Origin: Emydura subglobosa
Taxonomy: Eukaryota; Chordata; Testudines; Chelidae
Reading direction: 5' to 3'
Assembly (NCBI GenBank): GCA_007922225.1
Contig: ML679946.1
Coordinates: forward strand, 95,982,759-96,046,758
DNA length: 64,000 bases
The position numbers were made by a program, and so were the translations under genes. This document shows, piece by piece, positions 12,260 through 22,266 of the stretch. Below the pieces are notes generated by a model. That model worked only from the letters and a program-made list of their open reading frames with translations, was not told the origin of the DNA and did not search any database. Each line of letters begins with the position of its first letter. Positions within the stretch are counted from its first letter, which is position 1.

Positions 12260-13626
12260 CTGCCTCCCCGACAGCCTCTCGCTCCCGGGAGGAGTTTCCT
12301 ACTTAAACCCAAGGGCAACTCGGCCCCCTGCAGATTCTTGCTGCGTCTGGGAAGAGTTGCTAATCAGCAGAATAAATACTAGAAGTCCCTTTAGCCGTAT
12401 CTCCAGACCGACCATCTGCTCAGGCAGAGTCCCGTGCTCACTACGCCAACGTTTCTAAAACTTCACCGCTGAATCCAACAACTGAAGAGCGCCCGGGAGG
12501 CGAAGTCCTGGCTCGGCTGGGCCCGCTGGAAAGCGGGTGTCTTTGAAGAGGGCTTGGAAGGAGCGGCAGGCAGGGGACATGCCCGGATCGCACACAGCCC
12601 GGCAGAGACACGCTGCCCGCTGGACTGGCAGGCACGGAGCCAACCAACTAACTCCCAACAAAGTTCTTCCCGCTGGGCCAGCGTCCGGACTCCGGAGCGA
12701 GCCGCCGGGCCGCACAAGGTGTCTGGACGGCTCTAGGCCGGGGTCGAGCGGGGGCAGTGCCCTCGAGATCCTCCGGGGCAAAGGGAGGGGAGGTCCTTCT
12801 TCCTTTCCCCTCCGCCTGACACCCAGCAGCCGGCCCGGCCGAGCTCCAGGGCAGAGCCCAGCCAGGCACAGCTTTCCCTCCCTGGATGAGCGGCGGCGGC
12901 GGGCTGAGGGTCTAGCCAGGCTCCAGCCGGTCTGCAGCCGGCGAGGAGGAGCGGGGGGCTGCACAGGGAGAGGGACAGAGGCAGGGCGAGAGGGGCGGCC
13001 CCCTTCCTTCCTTCCTCCCTCCGCGGAGCAGCGGGAGCGCAGTGGTAGGGGGCCCGGGCCCGAGCCCGAGCCGGCCGGGGGATGGTTCAGTCCCAGCCCC
13101 ACACCCAGGCAGGAGGAGCCGGGGAGCGGGTCGGGCAGCTAGCGGGGATCCCCCGCGGGCTCCGGCCAGTCTTGCCCCAGCCAGCCTCCGGCAGACAGAG
13201 GCGCGGCCCCGGGCTGACCTCCCGTCCCATCCCCGTCCCGTGCGGATCTCTGCCTCGGTCCACGCTCCGGGGTACCGCGCAGCCTAAGGCACCGGCTCCG
13301 CTACGCGCAGGGTCCGCAGCGGGGCTGCTCTGCCCTGCCTTCCTTCTGCCCCTGCAGTGCCACCCCAGTCGCTGCGCCCCCCCCGAGCCACCCCAGCCAC
13401 GGCGACCCCAAGTCTATGCGCCCCCCCCCGTGCCACTCCAGCTCCTACTACGCCTCTCCCCCGCCCGCAACTCCCCTCATCCTCTCCCCACGGATCCTCC
13501 CCTGCCCCGGCGCTGCCCCCCCACCACCCGCCCGGCGCTGCGGGGGTCCCCGCGGCTCACCGGGGAAGCGCACCAGGGGAAGGGGCCGCGCCCGGGGCAG
13601 GGCGAGCCGGCCGGCCGGCCACTCAC

Positions 13627-13676
13627 AGGTTCCGGGGGGCTCCTCGGCGCTCGCCGCGAATCCCGGCGCCTCCCAT
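13627..13676 (-). CDS. Candidate first coding exon of an unidentified gene
   Basis: Reading the minus strand from the TATA-like box at about 13890, the first ATG in good initiation context (purine at -3, G at +4, after GGCGGCGGC) is at 13676. Its frame stays open for 50 nt (16 codons plus 2 bases) to a consensus-like splice donor, CCT then GTGAGT, with the intron starting at 13626. A second weaker donor, GTGAGC, lies near 13556. The short peptide begins MGGAGIRGERR and resembles nothing I can name. Downstream exons were not recognised. This is an inference from signals only and could be chance in GC-rich DNA. Confidence 0.22.
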
Positions 13677-13884
13677 CGCCGCCGCCTCTTCCCTCCTTTG
13701 TCCTTCCTTCCCCAGCCCTGCGACGGGGCAGCGGCAGCAGCCGGTCCAGGAGCAGCCACCTCCCGCGTGGGCGAGGGGGAGAGCCAGGCGCCCTTCCCGG
13801 GAGAGCCTTGGCGAGCAGCCGCTAACCAGCGCCGTCGCCGCCTCCCCGGCTTAGCTTCTCTCCCCAGCTGGGCTTCCTGCGTAC

Positions 13885-13915
13885 CTAATATAGCGCTTCC
13901 AGGCAGAGCCACGTG
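13885..13915 (-). promoter_or_regulatory. TATA-like box with upstream E-box
   Basis: On the minus strand the order is CACGTG (plus 13910-13915) followed 17 bases later by TATATTAG (plus 13885-13892). Transcription would then start near 13855-13865. The AT-rich octamer also approximates a CArG-type site (CC, six A/T, GG) with one mismatch. It is the only AT-rich core within the island. Confidence 0.35.
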
Positions 13916-13929
13916 GATTAGAGACAGGG

Positions 13930-14310
13930 CTAAACCAGGCGGGTCTTCCACAGCGTGAGAGGGACAGCGCAGGAGAGGCGGCACAGACAGAGAGAGAGTG
14001 GCTGAGAAAAGGAGGGATGGGGGGAGAGAGACCAGAGGAGAAACAGCGGGGGGCGGCACAGAGACGGGGGGAGGTAAAGAGAAAAGAATTGGAGAGTGGG
14101 AGGCTCAGAAAGAGAGAAGGCAAGAGACCGAGGGGAGAGTGCGAGAGCGCATGGAAGAGGGAAATAGAGAGAGGGAGCATGCAAGACAGAAGGAGATCCA
14201 GGGGCAGAGGGGAGGAGTGTCAGGAAGAAGGGGAAGAGAAGGGTTTGGAGGCGCAGGAGGCAGCAAGAAAGGGAGAGGAGAAGAGACAGCCGCCGAGAGT
14301 GTGAGAATGA
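13930..14310 (+). repeat. Purine-rich (GA/GGA) tract
   Basis: About 350 bases are almost all purine on the plus strand, with repeated GAGAGAGAG, GGGGGAGAGAG and AGGAG motifs at the edge of the CpG island. Such tracts can adopt triplex or other non-B structures and often lie in 5' regions of genes. The long open frames on both strands are low-complexity artefacts. Confidence 0.65.
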
Positions 14311-14619
14311 GGACACCTAACACACCAGTGCCTCCAGGGGCTGCTGCACAAGCCCAGAGACCCCCCGAAAGTGAGGGACACCGACGGGAAATAGGCAGTG
14401 CAGACAAAGAGATGAACTTCAGCCTGTGATACCTGGGCAGGCGAAGGAAATGAAGTAGCAGAGAGGGAGATAGACGCATACGTCAAAAGAGGACAGAATC
14501 TGTCCTCCCCCACCACCGGCATCTACCCAGGCACAAGCAAGTCAGGGTGAACTGCTGATCAGGGCGCTCCCCCTTCTTTTTAAGCACCCAAAGGCATGTG
14601 CCAGCTTTTTAGATTTTAA

Positions 14620-14775
14620 CAAAAGCACTTAGACTTGGCTTTTCAAAGTGAGGTAGGCGAGTTAGGTACCAGGAGCTGGGCAGCCCTGGGCAAACATTTT
14701 CAAAGCGCCCAAGTGACTCAGGAGCCTAACATCCGTTTTCAAAAGTGACTTTCAAAATTCCATTAATTTTCATTC
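14620..14775. repeat. Old palindromic repeat of the TTTTCAAA family
   Basis: Contains CTTTTCAAAGTGAGGTAGG, ATTTTCAAAGCGCCCAAGTG and TTTTCAAAAGTGACTTTC, the same text as the palindromic elements at 54041 and 54804. Diverged, with unclear edges. Confidence 0.45.
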
Positions 14776-15075
14776 AGACTTAGCACCCAAAGCACTTCAG
14801 TCATTTTTGGCCTCTTTGGAGAGTCCAGCTTTACTTCATCGCTGGCACCCAGGCCTGGATGTAAAGCTGCTACAAACTAGAAATAGCAGGGAACCATCTG
14901 CTGTCATGCCAATCTTTGTGATAGTGACCAACGCCACTACTGCTGTCAGCAGGTGTGGTACCGCCGAGGCGGAGGATCCGTGGTTTGATATCTCGGTTAG
15001 CGAGGAAGTACCTTACACTGTTAGTTTATGTAAGCAGCACTCAAACTGTGAAAGTTACAAGCCTTAGGCTATCAT

Positions 15076-15606
15076 TACAACACTCAGCTGCTCGGGATAT
15101 AAATCAGGCGCTTACCACAATAAGGGAGGGGAAGCCCATTAACCCCCCTGTAAGCGGACTGCAACCAGGGAGCAAACCTGCCACGCAGCACCGGCTGGAT
15201 CCTCTACGTCTCTGCGGAGAGCTTCAGGGCCGGGCAGCACCCAGGGGGTCCCAATATACTTCTTCCCTCCACTTCTAGCAATAAACTCATTGGTTATGTC
15301 TCAATCCACCTGGGGATTGGGTCCTAACATTTGTTATTCTCTCTACTATTGGCACTTAGCTAGGGACCAATCCGCTATAAGCTGTGGTTACTTGTGTTCC
15401 TCTCTAGCTGCTCTGTTTCAAGCTCATATCTAGCTCATGGTGCAGTTAACGTATTTCCTGAGTTTATGCCCAGGTCATGAGGCACCTAGCTTTGCTTCAG
15501 AGGCCTACCTTTGCTCATGGGGCCTAACTATTATTACTTATTCTAACTCAGGCCTAGCCGTGTCGCTATGCTGCCCCTGCGTCACAAAATTCTTCCGCTC
15601 CTTCCA
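15076..15606 (-). repeat. 3' LTR of the endogenous retrovirus
   Basis: Nearly identical to the copy at 18138-18667, with about one difference every few dozen bases. On the minus strand it starts TGGAAGGAGCGG (TG end). Directly before it is the purine-rich stretch AAGGGGTGGAG, a good polypurine tract. A CCAAT-type motif and a TATATT motif lie on the minus strand at about 15255-15290. Confidence 0.85.
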
Positions 15607-15624
15607 CTCCACCCCTTGGCAAGG

Positions 15625-15895
15625 CTAGGTCAGAGGCACAGGCTTATATCCTTGATAGGCTTGCTTGAACAACATATACATTTTTTTCAGTTTGCCCCAT
15701 AAAATAAAAGCAACAACTGCCAAAAACAATAACACAACAAACAAAATCACAACAGAACACATAATAATATTCAAGACCTTCTTCCCCATTTTTGCCACCC
15801 CTTGTAGTCCCGGCATCCGCAATGTTGCCCGACTGCAGTCCAAACTTGGGTTTATTGAGAGGGCACCCGCTTTTCCCTTCGTCCAGTCGACGCAA
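15625..15895 (-). pseudogene. Retroviral Env-like C-terminal membrane tail
   Basis: A minus-strand frame ends just before the polypurine tract. It contains a long hydrophobic segment of about 25 residues rich in V, L, I and F, followed by a short basic, tyrosine-containing tail. This is the layout of a retroviral transmembrane subunit's anchor and cytoplasmic tail. The rest of env is missing. The call rests on position and hydrophobicity and on no conserved motif. Confidence 0.5.
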
Positions 15896-16073
15896 GGGTA
15901 CGATGCAGTTGAGGTGCTGAGTGCGGGTGTGTTAATTACACATATCGCAAATATGGTGGACTCTGCTATACAGCTTTTCCATTATAGCCAGGCATGGGCT
16001 CCCCTCTCCGAGATTAGACTCGTGAGGATAATCTGGTGGCAGGGAAATAAACGGACAGGTTAGCATTTTTCAA

Positions 16074-16215
16074 TACAATTGCAAACATATGCCCTGGGAC
16101 ATCTGCTCCACAATAGTAATGATATAGGGGACAGCCACGCTCGGCGGCGGTACATGCTTATCCAGGTTCCGGTAATCCACTGTTATCCTCCAGGACCCGT
16201 CTGGCTTGTGCCCAG
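16074..16215 (-). pseudogene. Retroviral reverse transcriptase fragment
   Basis: The minus-strand frame contains the N-terminal reverse transcriptase signature, a KPDGSWRITVDYRNL-type block, followed by about 25 further residues and a stop. The frame is also interrupted upstream by a stop. Palm and RNase H regions are absent, so only the first part of the finger domain survives. Confidence 0.8.
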
Positions 16216-16276
16216 GCCCTTACAGGCAGCTCATGCTGTGGCTGGGGCTTTTTTTTTCTTTTTTCTTTTTTTTTTT

Positions 16277-16631
16277 TTAACATCCACGGGGTGGGACCAG
16301 GCCATTCCCAGGTCTCCCAACTAATCCAGCTGCCCCAACAACACTGCTATATCCCATACGTTCCGCCCCTGCACTACTCCCATTAGTGCTGGAGGCAGCC
16401 CCCGAGACTCGATTGGGATTCCCATGAACAAAAGTTACTTCCGCCCCTATATATACAAGGGCCATCACCTGCTGGGGGTTCCTTCCTTTTTTTCCATAAA
16501 TAGTTAGTGGTACACAGGGGCGTCGGCCCCCCCGTTGTGTAGTCTCGCTCTGCAAAGTCTGCGGGGGGAGGGAAACCCCACCCCTTCATGCCCGCAGGCT
16601 TGGGGTCTTTCATCGAGTTAACCCCGGACAT
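16277..16631 (-). pseudogene. Retroviral protease relic
   Basis: The minus-strand frame contains a stretch matching the retropepsin active-site region (GAEVT followed by VHG). The triad position that should read Asp-Thr-Gly reads Tyr-Ile-Gly, so the catalytic aspartate is lost. Overlapping frames suggest frameshifts. It lies upstream of the reverse transcriptase fragment, as expected for pro-pol. Confidence 0.65.
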
Positions 16632-16649
16632 GATAGTTGGGGTTTTTTT

Positions 16650-18137
16650 TTATATAATACCAAACAAACAGCATAAAACACCAGACACAAACTTTGTTAT
16701 AATAATAAATTTAGGGCATTGTTCTTCAGCTATTTTGCTGATGTCCACTTTTTCTGAAGTTCTGAAATACAAAAAGGACATTTTTCTACCTCCTTTTGGG
16801 GGTGGTAGATTATTGCTTAAAATGCCTCCTTCTTTTTCAAATTTCCTTGCTGATTGCAGGCAAAACAGAGGAATTACCTCCATATTTTCCTGGGTCTGGC
16901 TGATTTTTTCACAGCCATAACTTTGGTTTTTAACAAATAATGAATTTTATAAAGCTTGGAGGCACCAAAAGGGTTACTTTGCTAACAAAACCAAATTAGT
17001 AAACCACAAACTTCCTTTTTACTAACACTGTTTTCCTTTAAGCATTTTTACATTTGTTAACTGTTTAGTTCCCTTTAACTTCTGTAATATTTATTTTTAC
17101 CAAAGCTACCTTTTTCACTTTTCTTTTTTGTTTTTTTTTGTTTTGTTTTAAGCTACTTAGTTTTGCCTTTCATTTGCTCTAGTTAAACTTTATTACATTG
17201 TTCTGGGTTGCCATAACTTTTAACATTTAAACTGTATCCAAAATTCCTCCTGTTAAACATCTCAGAAGAACAGGAGTGTAAGTGTGGAGGGGAGGCAAGC
17301 AATTAACCTTATAAGATCATTTTAAGTTCCAGCCTCACACCAACACATTCTTTAACAGCTTAATTTGGGATTCACAACGGCTATGATTAGCAGGTGCTCT
17401 GCCCTGCGTCAGGGTCAGTTTCTTTGCTATTCCCTTCACTGCTTGATCTTCCCTTTTAATATCACGTCGGTATTGGTCCAGAACACTATTTAAGGATTTC
17501 ATCTTTTTTGTTAATGACAAGCTTCCCACAAAAGCCAAATTGCTGCTGCTTCCCTCTGTTTTGTTCCAAAGGAATTATACAAAGGGAAAATATCTTTGAC
17601 AAAACGCAGGGATTGGGGTTTGGAATTGGGATCGTCCTCTGAGGGTAAGGAGTTCTCAGGTTGGCGGGGTCTCAGGGTCCTCATCCGGGGCCACTTCCCA
17701 ATCCAAATCCTCGGATGAACTCTCCCCCGCTTTCTGTGTTGGGGGTCCCAGTTTCCCCCTTGCACGACGGTCCTTACCCGACACACTCTTGCCAGCTTCC
17801 GCCCATTCCTTCTCCATCAGGCATTAGGCATTCGCACTGCCAAAACTGCGCATTTATCCTCCCAGTCAGCGGCCCAAACAGTCGCTGACTCCACCACTTC
17901 TCAGGCTACCGTCTGTGCGTCTCTAGGTGCAGCCACATCCTGCTGCAACTGCACCTGATTCGCCTCTTCTGCCCACCCCTCATCGTCTAGGGTCCGGAGC
18001 GCCGTCAAAAAGAGCCATCCCACCTCTTTTGTGGCCTTATGCTCCATTCTCCCTCTATTTTCCAGTCCAAGTTCAGACACAGCCTTCAACAACCCTTGGG
18101 GTGTAACCTTTTCCTGTAACTCAGACCAGGCAGACGG
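16650..18137 (-). pseudogene. Retroviral gag-like / unidentified internal relic
   Basis: Several minus-strand frames (16650-16883, 17335-17538, 17511-17786 and 17901-18092) are open for 60-90 residues between the 5' LTR and the protease. No zinc-knuckle or capsid motif is visible, so gag identity is inferred from position only. The section 16900-17230 is T-rich and non-coding. The frame ending near 17901 reads backward without a stop into the LTR boundary at 18137, leaving no room for a leader or primer-binding site. Confidence 0.4.
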
Positions 18138-18667
18138 TGCAGCACTCAGCTGCTGGGGATATAAATCAGGTGCTTACCACAATAAGGGAGGGGAAGCCCA
18201 TTACCCCCCTGTAAGCAGACTGCAACCAGGGAGCAAACCTGCCACGCAGCACCCGCTGGATCCTCTACGGCTCTGTGGAGAGCTTCGGGGCCGGGCAGCA
18301 CCCAGGGGGTCCCAATATACTTCTTCCCTCCACTTCTAGCAATAAACTCATTGGTTATGTCTCAATCCACCTGGGGATTGGGTCCTAACATTTGTTATTC
18401 TCTCTGCTATTGGCACTTAGCTAGGGACCAATCCTCTATAAGCTGTGGTTACTTGTGTTCCTCTCTAGCTGCTCTGTTTCAAGCTCATATCTAGCTCATG
18501 GTGCGGTTAACATATTTCCTGAGTTTATGCCCAGGTCATGAGGCACCAAGCTTTGCTTGAGAGGCCTACCTTTGCTCATGGGGCCTAACTATTATTACTT
18601 ATTCTAACTCAGGCCTAGCCGTGTCGCTATGCCGCCCCTGCGTCACAAAATCCTTCCGCTCCTTACA
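18138..18667 (-). repeat. 5' LTR of the endogenous retrovirus
   Basis: Partner of the LTR at 15076. On the minus strand it begins TGTAAGGAGCGG and ends GAGTGCTGCA, keeping the TG/CA ends. Small differences from the other LTR indicate an old insertion. Dating would require counting the differences. Confidence 0.85.
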
Positions 18668-19152
18668 GCGGGTTCCTTGCCCATGGCTCACTCACCCACC
18701 TCTGATCTGCAGCATACCGGCGTTCCACCACCTCAGTCTAGTCCAGTGATAAGAGGCTGACCCCCAGACCTTCCACCCCTTCGGGGGTTGTCAGCAAACA
18801 CACAAAGAAATGAACTGCCCCACAGGTGTGGACTTTCTTCAGAGAGTTTGGCAGGTTGTGGCCCAACTGGGCTCGAGGCTAATACAGAATAATAGTCCCA
18901 CTAGAAGTGGATCAGCATCGAGATCTCCCTTTTTGCAGGGCAGGGGCGGTCGAGCAGCAGTGGTCCAAGGAGCTCTTGTCTTCAAACAGCCCTGGTCCAG
19001 GAGCTGAAGACTGGACGATTGCTCTCCTCACTGGACTGCCACCAACTGTTCTCTGCTCTCCCCTCTTCAACTCCTCCCTCCAAGTCTGGCAGCTCTCCTG
19101 GATGTGGTGGGCTGTATGAGCCCACACTAATTCATTAACTCTGTGTTGCCAA
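18668..19152. other. No gene seen; unique DNA after the retrovirus
   Basis: No domain or repeat recognised. The short opposing frames at 18907-19127 show no family features. Confidence 0.4.
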
Positions 19153-19500
19153 GTGTGGGGTTTGTATACCCTAGGGCGACCAGATAGCTAGTGTGAAAAA
19201 TCGAGACGGAGGGTGGGGGGTAATAGGCACCTATCTAAATCAAAACCCCAAATATGTGTGGGGTTTGTATACCCTAGGGCGACCAGATAGCTAGTGTGAA
19301 AAATCGAGACGGAGGGTGGGGGGTAATAGGCACCTATCTAAGTCAAAACCCCAAATATGTGTGGGGTTTGTATACCCTAGGGCGACCAGATAGCTAGTGT
19401 GAAAAATCGAGACGGAGGGTGGGGGGTAATAGGCACCTATCTAAGTCAAAACCCCAAATATCGCGACTGTCCCTATAAAATCAGGACATCTGGGCACCCC
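19153..19500 (-). repeat. Tandem 103-bp unit, three copies, built from a MITE
   Basis: The phrase GTGTGGGGTTTGTATACCC recurs at 19153, 19256 and 19359, an exact 103-bp period, with at most one visible difference between units. The last unit runs into CGCGACTGTCCCTATAAAAT and then a terminal GGGCACCCC at about 19492-19500. Read on the minus strand this is the MITE seen at 58711 and 61895. Each unit is that MITE's distal half plus about 20 bp of flank. Confidence 0.88.
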
Positions 19501-19589
19501 AGTATATCCCATCACACTCTCCATGCTCCGTTAACCTATACATTGGATGCATACATTTACATGATTGCTGAGTATAAGGATTATTCCCA

Positions 19590-19790
19590 GATTTGGGAAT
19601 AGTCACCAGCCACTCCATCAGAGTCCTGGGAACATATGGAGTGCCATACCAGATCAGACTAGTGGTGCATCTGGTCCTGTCTTTGCAAGTAGCCAGAGGT
19701 ATATGCAAGAAACTTTGTAGTGGATGGTTATGGCCCCAGGGCAAGTTTCCTCCTAACCTGGTCAGTTAGTGGTTGACTGTGTCCTGAAAA
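19590..19790 (+). repeat. Ancient LINE (L3/CR1-like) 3' remnant
   Basis: Text such as ACCAGATCAGACTAGTGG, GCATCTGGTCCTGTC and CCCCAGGGCAAGTTTCCTCC resembles the 3' untranslated part of old L3/CR1 LINEs. It is diverged and the edges are uncertain. Confidence 0.35.
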
Positions 19791-21065
19791 TAAGGATTTA
19801 TATCACTTATATTTTTTATCAGAGGTAACTTGAGGTGTTTGCATTATCCACCTAATATGTTTCATTCTTTTTTGAGCTCTTGGTCTCAGTGGTATCATGG
19901 GGCAAGGAATTCTACAGATGATGAATTCCATTAGTCTTTCTTCTGGAATTTCAACCATTCAAGCATCCTACTGAGCTAGAGTCTTGAAATTTGGGACACT
20001 CATTCTTTATATCGAGTACCGGAAGAAACATTTGAGCCTTTTCATCAGAGATCAAGAAATATTATGAATCTAACAATTTACAAACAATAGATTAAATTCT
20101 TTTGGGGGGAATGGGGCCTCCAATATGGGAAAATCCAAGTAATCTGTGGTATTTATTTACCTGTTTTCATTTAAGGAAAATGTCATGGTTGAATGCACTC
20201 TCTGCAGGCACAGAAATTAATAGTCACAGCCACTTAGAATGGACTGCTAACAGCTAGTATAACATAATTGCCTCTGTATCAATTCGTTAACTGTGTGATA
20301 AGAAATAAATAGCATACAAGCTGATACTTTTTTCCAGATTGAAGAGTAAGAAAGGAGTGAAGGCTTAATTCTGTACCCATTCCAATATATACATCAGTGA
20401 CCTTCCTACCCAGCTGGAGCAGATATCAAACCCAGGATTCCACTAAATGATTCTGAGCTAAAATGCCTGCTATAAACAGATGACCTGGTTAGATTATCGC
20501 CCACCCAAGACGGCTTGCAAAGAATCTATACCTGTTAGAGATGTACTATAACACATGGCCCATGGAGGTCATGCTGGAAAAGAGAAAAAAAAAATCCTGG
20601 CCTTTTAGAAAAGAAATTCAAAATGCAAACTTTGCTGACACAGAAATAGAGAACCCTGTAAATTATATATACTATGACCTCTCAATAAAAGCTTCAGACA
20701 GTTTTAAGATGGCTATAAAATACTGGAAGAATTAAAAAGAATACTACATCATTAAAGAATCCCCTGGACATATTCAACTGATAAAGCTACTGCTAAAACT
20801 ATTTAACAACATATGCAGCCGATTTTACAATGTGAGCATGAAGTCTGGGACTCACCAATTGCCCCAGAGTAGAAAGGGAAAAATTATACCACCCCAGGTC
20901 AGACCCAGGTTGTATCTAGTCTAGTCAATGATCTCTAACTGTGGCCATGTGCTCCCTTGGAAGGTAAATACCTCCATGGAAGGACAATTATATTATACAA
21001 TAACACGCCATTGGGAGACATGTTTTCCTAAATCCAGACAGGCATTTCAATGCTGATCATAATGA
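19791..21065. other. No gene seen; old LINE trace near 20900
   Basis: Mostly unique AT-rich sequence. About 20895-20950 (CCCAGGTCAGACCCAGG, TATCTAGTCTAGTC) may be another old L3 piece. Confidence 0.35.
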
Positions 21066-21465
21066 CACCTAACTTTTAGGTGCCTAGAAAAATTGCTGGC
21101 ACCCACTGAGATCCACAAAGTCTGAGTTAGATGCCCAGGCTCCCTATCCAATAAAGGGGAGGGAGAGAAGTGCCTCAGAATGCGATCCACAAAAGCCTGT
21201 ACGCTAGGTGGGGAGCCGCCAGAGGGAAATGCCAGTGACCAGGGTGTGTGCTAATCCCTGCCTCTCTCATGGAGATTGGTGCCTAAATGTGGGATGCAAG
21301 CAGGTGCCTAGCTCCGGTAGTGATCCACAAATGTGTACTCATATGCTGGAATCAGGTGGCTTACCACCTGGGTAGTTTCTTGTAGGAATGAGTTTGGCGC
21401 CTGCGTTACTGCACACAAAAAACGGTCAAAGACGATGGTGGTGCTAGTGCTCATGTTATAACTTT

Positions 21466-21522
21466 TAGCTCAGTGGCTAGCATGTTCACCCTCTGCTTGA
21501 AGGAGAAAAAAGGATCGACCAG
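21466..21522 (+). repeat. tRNA-derived arm (plus strand)
   Basis: TAGCTCAGTGGCTAGCATG fits the tRNA A-box consensus. A weaker B-like GGATCGACC follows about 45 bases later. No closing acceptor stem was found, so this is a relic and not a tRNA gene. Confidence 0.45.
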
Positions 21523-21570
21523 GAGGTCTCCTAGCTCTCGGGAGAGCATGCTAACCACTGAACTATGGAA
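21513..21570 (-). repeat. tRNA-derived arm (minus strand)
   Basis: The minus strand reads TAGTTCAGTGGTTAGCATG (A-box) and then GGTCGATCC (B-box-like) with tRNA-like spacing. It converges on the plus-strand arm at 21466 and partly overlaps it. No acceptor stem pairs, so it is a SINE head or tRNA pseudogene. Confidence 0.5.
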
Positions 21571-21831
21571 TATTCTGCTCTGGGGTTCTGCTGTGGAAGC
21601 TGTTCCACAGTGGCTAACTCGAGAGTAGTTAGAGCAAGGGGAACAAACGCTGAGTCTCCCACGTTCCACGTGCGTGCTGCCCGTAACCACCAGGCTACAG
21701 AGTCATTCTCGCTCTGCCTCTGTTACTATTTAAGTTCTACAGCGTCATTTCATTTCAAGGGAGTTAGGTACCTAAATACCTTTGTGAATTGCACCCTAAG
21801 AGACCAGAAACCAAAACTTGATAGACACAGG

Positions 21832-22260
21832 CAGGGCCAGATTTACATTTTAAGCACCCCTAGGCACAGCATCTTCAGCATCCCCCTGCTCCCCCCCGGT
21901 CTATAGGTGACCTTTGTAGGCAGGGTGGGGGAGACAGGCTGGCCAGGACAGCTCCATGCTGGGGGGTGGGGAGAGAGGCTGGGGCGACTGGCTCGGTCAG
22001 CTCTGGGTGGGGGGGAATATGCTCACCCCTGGGCTCTGGGGTGCAGGGCCTCAGGAGAAGAGGAGGAGCAGGGCAGCGTGGAGAGAGGAGGAGGAGCAGG
22101 GGGCAGGGCCAGAGTTCTGGCACTCGTGCGGGGCCCACTAACTGGCCCCTGGGCACAGGCCCTGTCGGCTCATGAGGTAATCTGCCACGGTTTCGACACC
22201 ACTAGAACGCCGGCACTCCTAGGCGTGTGCCTTCCTTGCCAAACTGGAAATCCAGCCCTG
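21832..22260. mobile_element. Non-autonomous hAT transposon, 429 bp
   Basis: The left end CAGGGCCAGATTTAC pairs with the complement of the right end (CAGGGCTGGATTTCC), which is hAT-type. The 8-bp sequence GACACAGG is repeated exactly at 21824-21831 and 22261-22268, the hAT signature duplication. The GC-rich interior gives spurious open frames on both strands. It has no transposase. Confidence 0.88.
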
Positions 22261-22266
22261 GACACA

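Larger units (their letters stand above)
12260..14060. promoter_or_regulatory. CpG island, probable gene promoter
   Basis: G+C rises abruptly and CpG dinucleotides are frequent throughout about 12440-13960, in contrast to the CpG-poor surroundings. GGGCGG- and CCGCCC-type boxes are common. On the minus strand a TATA-like TATATTAG (plus 13885-13892) lies next to an E-box CACGTG (13910-13915). Long open frames on both strands here reflect base composition. CpG islands of this size usually mark promoters, so a gene probably starts here. Minus-strand transcription toward lower coordinates fits best, but the gene cannot be named. Confidence 0.75.
15076..18667 (-). mobile_element. Endogenous retrovirus, degraded, minus orientation
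   Basis: Two direct LTR copies (15076-15606 and 18138-18667) bracket about 2.5 kb. Read on the minus strand, the remains come in the order gag-like, protease, reverse transcriptase and an Env-like membrane tail, which is standard retroviral order. Much of pol and env is deleted. The pieces are broken by stops and frame changes, so the element cannot be active. No matching target duplication is found next to the two LTRs. No primer-binding site is recognised after the 5' LTR. Class cannot be fixed from this much sequence. Confidence 0.85.
21066..21800. repeat. Composite repeat with TAGGTGCC motifs
   Basis: Phrases such as CACCTAACTTTTAGGTGCC (palindromic), GATCCACAAAGTCTGAG and GTACCTAAATACCTTTGTG, found in both halves, suggest an old dispersed repeat surrounding two tRNA-like arms at 21466 and 21513. 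Not classifiable from sequence alone. Confidence 0.35.

Noticed and set aside
12455..14429. Several 100-250 codon frames on both strands in the CpG island and purine tract
   Set aside because: They overlap in all frames and are proline-, arginine- or serine-rich, as expected from base composition. No family resemblance.
15281..15286. AATAAA on the plus strand in both LTRs, suggesting a plus-strand retrovirus
   Set aside because: Protease, reverse transcriptase, Env-like tail and polypurine tract all read on the minus strand in the correct order, so the plus-strand signal is coincidental.
19153..19461. CRISPR-like direct repeats
   Set aside because: The three 103-bp units are contiguous with no spacers, in a vertebrate genome, and derive from a MITE.
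21466..21570. A functional tRNA gene
   Set aside because: No acceptor or T-stem pairing was found, and the boxes are in convergent pairs. It fits a SINE-like relic better.
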